Shown piece after piece: positions 22,621 to 25,000 of a DNA stretch of 25,000 bases. Source of the DNA: Prorocentrum cordatum (lineage: Eukaryota; Sar; Dinophyceae; Prorocentrales; Prorocentraceae); the NCBI GenBank assembly GCA_963575745.1, contig CAUYUJ010011581.1, forward strand, positions 1 through 25,000, in the 5' to 3' direction. The notes beneath the pieces are model-generated. The model ran no database searches and was not told the origin of the DNA. It saw nothing but the letters and a program-made list of their open reading frames with translations. Position 1 is the stretch's first letter; the number at the start of each line of letters is the position of its first letter. A program made the translations under genes and the position numbers.

Positions 22621-23015
22621 TCCATCCGGGGCTGCGAGCACACGACTTGCTGCCCCATGCGTTGCGCCGCCGTGCCAGGCGTGGCTGCATCCGAAGACGT
22701 CTGGGAGCAAAGAAGAGGACCAGACGGGGCCAGCCCGGGGTTCCTTCGCTTCCTCCTCTCCCCCCCCCCTCGCCCCCGCCGCCCGCTGCCCGTAGCACTG
22801 TTGTGGGGCGTCCGGCGCGCGCATGGGGCAGCGCGTTCCGCCCCCCGCCCCGCGGCCCAAGATCTGACGCGGCGCTGACCGAAAGCGTAAGCAAGTACAG
22901 TCCACACCCGCACAGCAAGGAGGGGCAGCCTTCCCAAGGTTACCCTCACAGCCCTGCCCCTTCGGCCAAGCCTCACCGGCTTTCGCTGGCCAGCCCCGCT
23001 CGAGCCACGTCAACG
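22621..23015. other. No recognisable feature
   Basis: GC-rich sequence with ORFs in most frames (up to 162 codons), no family motifs, and composition-driven Pro/Arg/Ser content. I see no gene, RNA or clear repeat here. Confidence 0.5.
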
Positions 23016-23055
23016 GGGGCTTCCAAGGCCCTCGCATCCGTACCGCGCATCCATG
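23016..23055 (+). repeat. Short dispersed repeat D2, copy b
   Basis: GGCTTCCAAGGCCCTCGCAT, then CCGTACCGCGCATCC, partner of 5497-5535. The sequence after it (23060-23220) is rich in GTCCTGYGT words but otherwise unremarkable. Confidence 0.5.
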
Positions 23056-23331
23056 CTACACTCGGCCCGGATTAGTAGGTCGACCCTGCCAAATCAAGGG
23101 TACTTTTGTGTCCTGCGTCTCGCGACCCGTGCCTCCTGCATGCCTACGGCAATGTGACCCTCGGAAGGGTCTCTTGTCCTCTCGCGTGTCCTGCCCAATG
23201 AAGTCCGACTGTATACGGGTTGACTGCACGTCGTTGGCCCCCCCCCCTCGGTCGGCGCGCCGACCTCTGCGCGCCTGGTAGCGCCGGCGCGCCGAGGGGG
23301 CTCTTCGGGCCCCAGGCGCGGGAAGCAGGGC

Positions 23332-23580
23332 GACCTCCTCCTCCTCCTCCTCCTCCTCCTCCTCCTCCTCCTCCTCCCTCCTCTCCTCCTCTCCTCCTCC
23401 CTCCTCCTCCTCCCTCCTCCTCCTCTCCTCCCTCCTCCTCCCCTCCTCCTCCTCCCTCCTCCTCCTCCTCCTCCTCCTCCTCCTCCTCCCTCCCTCCTCC
23501 TCCTCCTCCTCTCCTCCTCCTCCTCCTCCTCCTCCTCCTCCTCCTCCTCCCTCCTCCTCCTCCTCCTCCTCCTCCTCCCG
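23332..23580. repeat. Long CTC/CCTCC tract (about 250 bp)
   Basis: Blocks of perfect CTC units interrupted by CCTCC and CTCTCC. It generates poly-Pro, poly-Ser and poly-Leu ORFs on + and poly-Arg, poly-Glu and poly-Gly ORFs on - (up to 349 codons). Confidence 0.97.
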
Positions 23581-23702
23581 ACCTGTTTGGCTCGGGAGGG
23601 GCGCTCCGGGTCCCCGGGCCGTTCTCCCTCGAAGTTTGGGAGTCGCGGAGCGTGCTCGTGGCCAAGGCTCGCCGTGGCTCCCCACTCGGCGTTCCTTCCG
23701 AG

Positions 23703-24092
23703 TCGGCGGCGGGCGAGGGGGGCAAGCGAGAAGGAGGAAGGCCCTCTCAGAAGGCTCGGAGGTTCCCCAGCCTCGGAGGAGGAGAAGGCACCCATATCTC
23801 TACCACCTCGCCCGTTTTCCCCTTTTTGGGCCTCCTGGGCGGCCCTCGTCGCCACCGCTGGATTCGCCTCGAAATCCTGGTCAGAACGCACTGCGGGAGA
23901 GGTCCGGGGAGTAGCGGTGTCGGTACCTTTTGGTCTCCCCACAGCCTGCTGAGAAGTTTCCTATATAGGCCTTCCCCGGAGACACAGGAGAGACTTCTCG
24001 GAAGGCGCGGGGGGGCTGCTGAGAGGTCCCGCCGCCTTCTGAGGAGGCCTTCTCCTTCTCACTTCCCCCCCCTCGCCCGCCGCCCGTTCTGG
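23703..24092 (+). mobile_element. Introner family 2, copy 2, downstream of the stop
   Basis: The left arm TCGGCGGCGGGCGAGGGGGG, then GCGAGAAGGAGGAAGGCCCT, parallels the start of intron 4. The right arm GGAGGCCTTCTCCTTCTCAC, then CCCTCGCCCGCCGCC, is its inverted partner. The interior differs from intron 4. No clear target duplication is visible. Confidence 0.65.
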
Positions 24093-24116
24093 TGGCCCGA
24101 TGGCTGCAATGACGAA

Positions 24117-24325
24117 CCAAAAACACACACACACACACACACACACACCCATACCGGGCCCATACCCATAGGGGGGTCGGAGAGGGCTATGGGTGCGTGT
24201 TGGCGGATGGGGGCCCCCGCTCGAACGGGAGCGTTCCCAGGGTCCGACAGCCCGCACCCACAGCCATAGCCAGTCCTCCCCACGACCCCGCTATGGATAT
24301 TGGGTGTGTGTGTGTGTTGTTCGTT
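24117..24325. repeat. Inverted repeat capped by AC and GT microsatellites
   Basis: The left arm (AC)n-CCCATACC..CCATAGGGGGGTCGG..GGCTATGGGTGCG faces CGCACCCACAGCCATAGCC..CGACCCCGCTATGG..TGGG-(TG)n. The arms are about 65 bases, imperfect. Confidence 0.7.
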
Positions 24326-24453
24326 CGTCCTGCGTGGCGTGCCGCCCTCTCCGCTGCTTCTCGCCCTGGCGGGCCGGCGGCGCTGGCCTCCCGGAGCCGC
24401 AGCGGGCGAGCGCCCCGCCGTGCGCTGGCGGCCTGGCCCCGGCGGCCCCTGCC

Positions 24454-24612
24454 TTACGTCGGGCCTGCCCCTCGACAGGGGGGATATTCAAAAATAGTCA
24501 GGAAATCGTCTGGGGACTATTTCTTACGTATTTTTGACCACTTGGGCGCATTTTTTGAGTATGTTGCATTTTTCGGCGGAAATCCCCCTGTAGGAGGACA
24601 CGCCCGACTTAA
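24454..24612 (+). mobile_element. Introner family 1, copy 5 (159 bp), downstream of the gene
   Basis: The left end TTACGTCGGGCCTGCCCCTC and the right end, reverse-complemented TTAAGTCGGGCGTGTCCTCC, are inverted. The flanks CCCCTGCC (24446-24453) and CCCATGCC (24613-24620) match at 7 of 8. The interior GATATTCAAAAATAGTCAGG and CGTCTGGGGACTATTTCTTA match copies 1-3. It could be an intron of an unrecognised neighbouring gene or a non-genic insertion. Confidence 0.9.
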
Positions 24613-24767
24613 CCCATGCCCCCGTCTGCCGCGGTGAGCTTCGGGCGCCCGCTGGCGTCCTTCCTTCTCTCGGGGGCCCCCCAAAAGGGGTGGTGGCCGC
24701 ACCGTGCGGTGAGTCGGTGGCTCCAAAGTCTCCCTTTTCCCGCCCCCGCCCCCCTCGCGTTTCCTCC

Positions 24768-24945
24768 CCAGACCCCCATCGGGTCGCGAAAATCACGGCG
24801 GAGGGTGTTTCCCCATGTTCGGCCTCTGGTGGGGGCCCTTACTGGCCCTCGGGACCGTCAAGAAACGAAACGACTCAGGATGAAAAGCCGGTCCCGGCGA
24901 GGGGGTCTGGATCTCTGGGGGTCGCGTCACGAAAAAGTCAAGGGC
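24768..24945 (+). repeat. Dispersed repeat D1, copy c
   Basis: GGTCGCGAAAATCACGGCGG, GGGCCCTTACTGGCCCTCGG, GACCGTCAAGAAACGAAACG and CTCAGGATGAAAAGCCGGTC follow the same order as in 4243-4440. The window ends 55 bases later in AAAAATCACGAC, which may start another copy. Confidence 0.75.
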
Positions 24946-25000
24946 CCTCCCTTGAGATCCGACGTGGCAAAAAAGATACAACATCGCAAAAAATCACGAC

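Noticed and set aside
22225-23075. Separate gene downstream of the stop
   Set aside because: ORFs of 71-162 codons in several frames on both strands look composition-driven; none shows a recognisable motif or convincing splice partners.
23094-24269. Overlapping ORFs of 193-349 codons on both strands
   Set aside because: Created by the CTC tract (poly-Pro/Leu/Ser or poly-Arg/Glu/Gly) with no conserved segment.
1-25000. Spliced-leader relics, tRNA, snRNA or rRNA genes
   Set aside because: I looked by eye for a leader-like CCATTTTGGCTCAAG on both strands and for tRNA/rRNA landmarks and saw none; a covariance-model scan would be needed to exclude them.

Overview
The window looks like nuclear DNA of a dinoflagellate, probably a photosynthetic one with a large genome. 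I base this on GC-rich exons, introns whose inferred donors are GT, GC or GA, MITE-like 'introner' elements with target-site duplications at splice sites, huge repeat-filled introns and no AATAAA-type signal after the stop codon. The species is inference; nothing in the window fixes it.

One gene accounts for all the coding sequence I can support. It is on the + strand and encodes a 1,3-beta-glucan synthase (GT48, FKS/callose synthase family). I reconstruct 15 exons between 571 and 22235: 571-1314, 1611-1808, 2041-2961, 3142-3285, 3634-3708, 3868-3898, 6581-7077, 7247-7513, 7892-8412, 8623-8748, 15170-15250, 15433-15679, 16086-16250, 17905-18084 and 21765-22235. All phases agree, giving about 1555 codons to a TGA at 22233-22235. 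The start codon and N-terminal cytosolic region lie upstream of the window. The order is N-terminal membrane block (exons 1-2), catalytic domain (exons 3-9), C-terminal membrane block (exons 9-15). An extra segment of about 265 residues sits inside the catalytic domain (end of exon 3 to first part of exon 7) and resembles a small domain I recall from other dinoflagellate proteins.

The introns are the other story. Five copies of one element (inverted ends around GTCGGGC, 8-bp target duplications) lie at 1359-1545, 3711-3861, 4600-4762, 16520-16900 and 24454-24612. The second is itself an intron, spliced inside its own target duplication. At least three more intron families with inverted or shared ends are present, two with extra copies outside the introns they form. 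The long introns (3899-6580, 8749-15169, 16251-17904, 18085-21764) hold tandem arrays with units of about 90, 97 and 162 bp, an 8-bp array, triplet microsatellites and long hairpins.

Downstream of the stop (22236-25000) I see no convincing gene, only a probable 3' UTR, a long CTC tract, hairpin elements and copies of two introner families. Splice sites are by-eye inferences from protein continuity and phase; no transcript was available.
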